Shown: in pieces, positions 13,192 to 13,413 of the stretch | Position numbering within the stretch: position 1 is the stretch's first letter | How the letters are laid out: every line of letters starts with the position of its first letter | Assembly (NCBI GenBank): GCA_964195715.1 | Contig: CAXMRU010000300.1 | Coordinates: 1 to 13,413, forward strand | Origin: Benthicola sp964195715 | Lineage (GTDB): Bacteria > Gemmatimonadota > Gemmatimonadetes > Palauibacterales > Palauibacteraceae | DNA length: 13,413 nucleotides | Direction: 5' to 3' | Notes under the pieces: generated by a model | Told to the model about the DNA's origin: nothing | What the model saw: the letters and a program-made list of their open reading frames with translations, nothing else | Databases searched by the model: none | Position numbers and translations under genes: made by a program

Positions 13192-13413
13192 TCAGTCAGG
13201 GCCGTCTGCCCGGTGGCTGAGGACCAGTCGCCGGATCCTCCCGTCGATCGCACCGATGCCGATCCACGTCTCCATGGCCAGAAGGGCGGCTCCGATCAGA
13301 AGAAGGCCGGCGCCGACAAAGGCCGCTGCCAGGGCGATGGGGCGGGCAAACGGCAGCCCCAGGGATGCGCTTCCGAGAGCCCCGATCATCACGAGCAGCA
13401 CGGCGGCGGAGGC
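13192..13413 (-). CDS. Small membrane protein, 3' part (5' end beyond or at window edge)
   Basis: The minus-strand frame is open from the window edge to a TGA at 13194-13192. It encodes 73 visible residues with two hydrophobic stretches (AAVLLVMIGALGSASLG and PIALAAAFVGAGLLLIGAAL), an amphipathic segment (METWIGIGAIDGRIRRL) and a charged tail (SHRADGPD). A GTG at 13401-13399 could be the start, giving 69 residues, but in-frame coding seems to continue upstream. I do not recognise the family. It converges on nnrE with only 4 bp between stop codons. Confidence 0.55.
   Translation of the reverse strand, partial: ASAAVLLVMIGALGSASLGLPFARPIALAAAFVGAGLLLIGAALLAMETWIGIGAIDGRIRRLVLSHRADGPD

Noticed and set aside
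1..13413. CRISPR array, tRNA, rRNA, transposase, integrase or phage genes
   Set aside because: I looked for regular short repeats, clover-leaf patterns and mobile-element motifs on both strands and saw none. The only mobile-looking cargo is the MNT-HEPN pair.

Overview
The window is GC-rich bacterial chromosome with densely packed genes on both strands. The lineage is inferred only from gene content: a SARP/BTAD-type regulator fused to a membrane anchor and TPR array, several small lipoproteins, a DUF3943 outer-membrane protein, and DUF6868 and DUF6789 membrane proteins. Together these suggest a Gram-negative, Gemmatimonadota-like bacterium. Signal peptides, lipoboxes and beta-barrel proteins support an outer membrane. 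There is no rRNA, tRNA, CRISPR array, insertion sequence, integrase or phage gene.

Layout. (1) 1-151, minus: the first 50 codons of a winged-helix gene cut by the window edge, with an AT-rich promoter at 253-283 that overlaps the stop codon of the next gene. (2) 280-3186, minus: a 968-residue BTAD/TPR membrane regulator. (3) 3467-4299, plus: a cysteine-containing lipoprotein and a small ORF that may be a gene remnant, closed by a strong terminator at 4347-4378. (4) 4483-5093, plus: a DUF6868 membrane protein translationally coupled to a VOC/glyoxalase-fold protein. (5) 5131-6314: a probable 3' gene remnant on the minus strand, an AT-rich regulatory region with a palindrome and direct repeats, and a two-gene MNT nucleotidyltransferase/HEPN module of toxin-antitoxin type. 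(6) 6328-9313, minus: a tightly coupled three-gene operon for outer-membrane proteins (beta-barrel, beta-barrel, DUF3943). (7) 9363-11176, plus, divergent from (6) across only 49 bp: an exported glycine-zipper protein followed 2 nt later by a lipoprotein endonuclease/exonuclease/phosphatase. (8) 11275-13187, plus: a lipocalin-like lipoprotein, a DUF6789 four-helix membrane protein and a stand-alone NAD(P)H-hydrate epimerase with a changed glycine-rich loop. (9) 13192-13413, minus: the 3' part of a small membrane-protein gene.

How the genes relate. Most look like envelope or housekeeping functions rather than one pathway. Two sets look like real functional units. The MNT-HEPN pair is a toxin-antitoxin-type module whose wHTH domain suggests autoregulation. 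The back-to-back envelope operons (6) and (7) share a very short intergenic region that carries a mirrored Shine-Dalgarno hairpin. No clearly new multi-gene system was found. The better leads are the envelope divergon, the wHTH-nucleotidyltransferase module with its operator-like repeats, and the variant epimerase.
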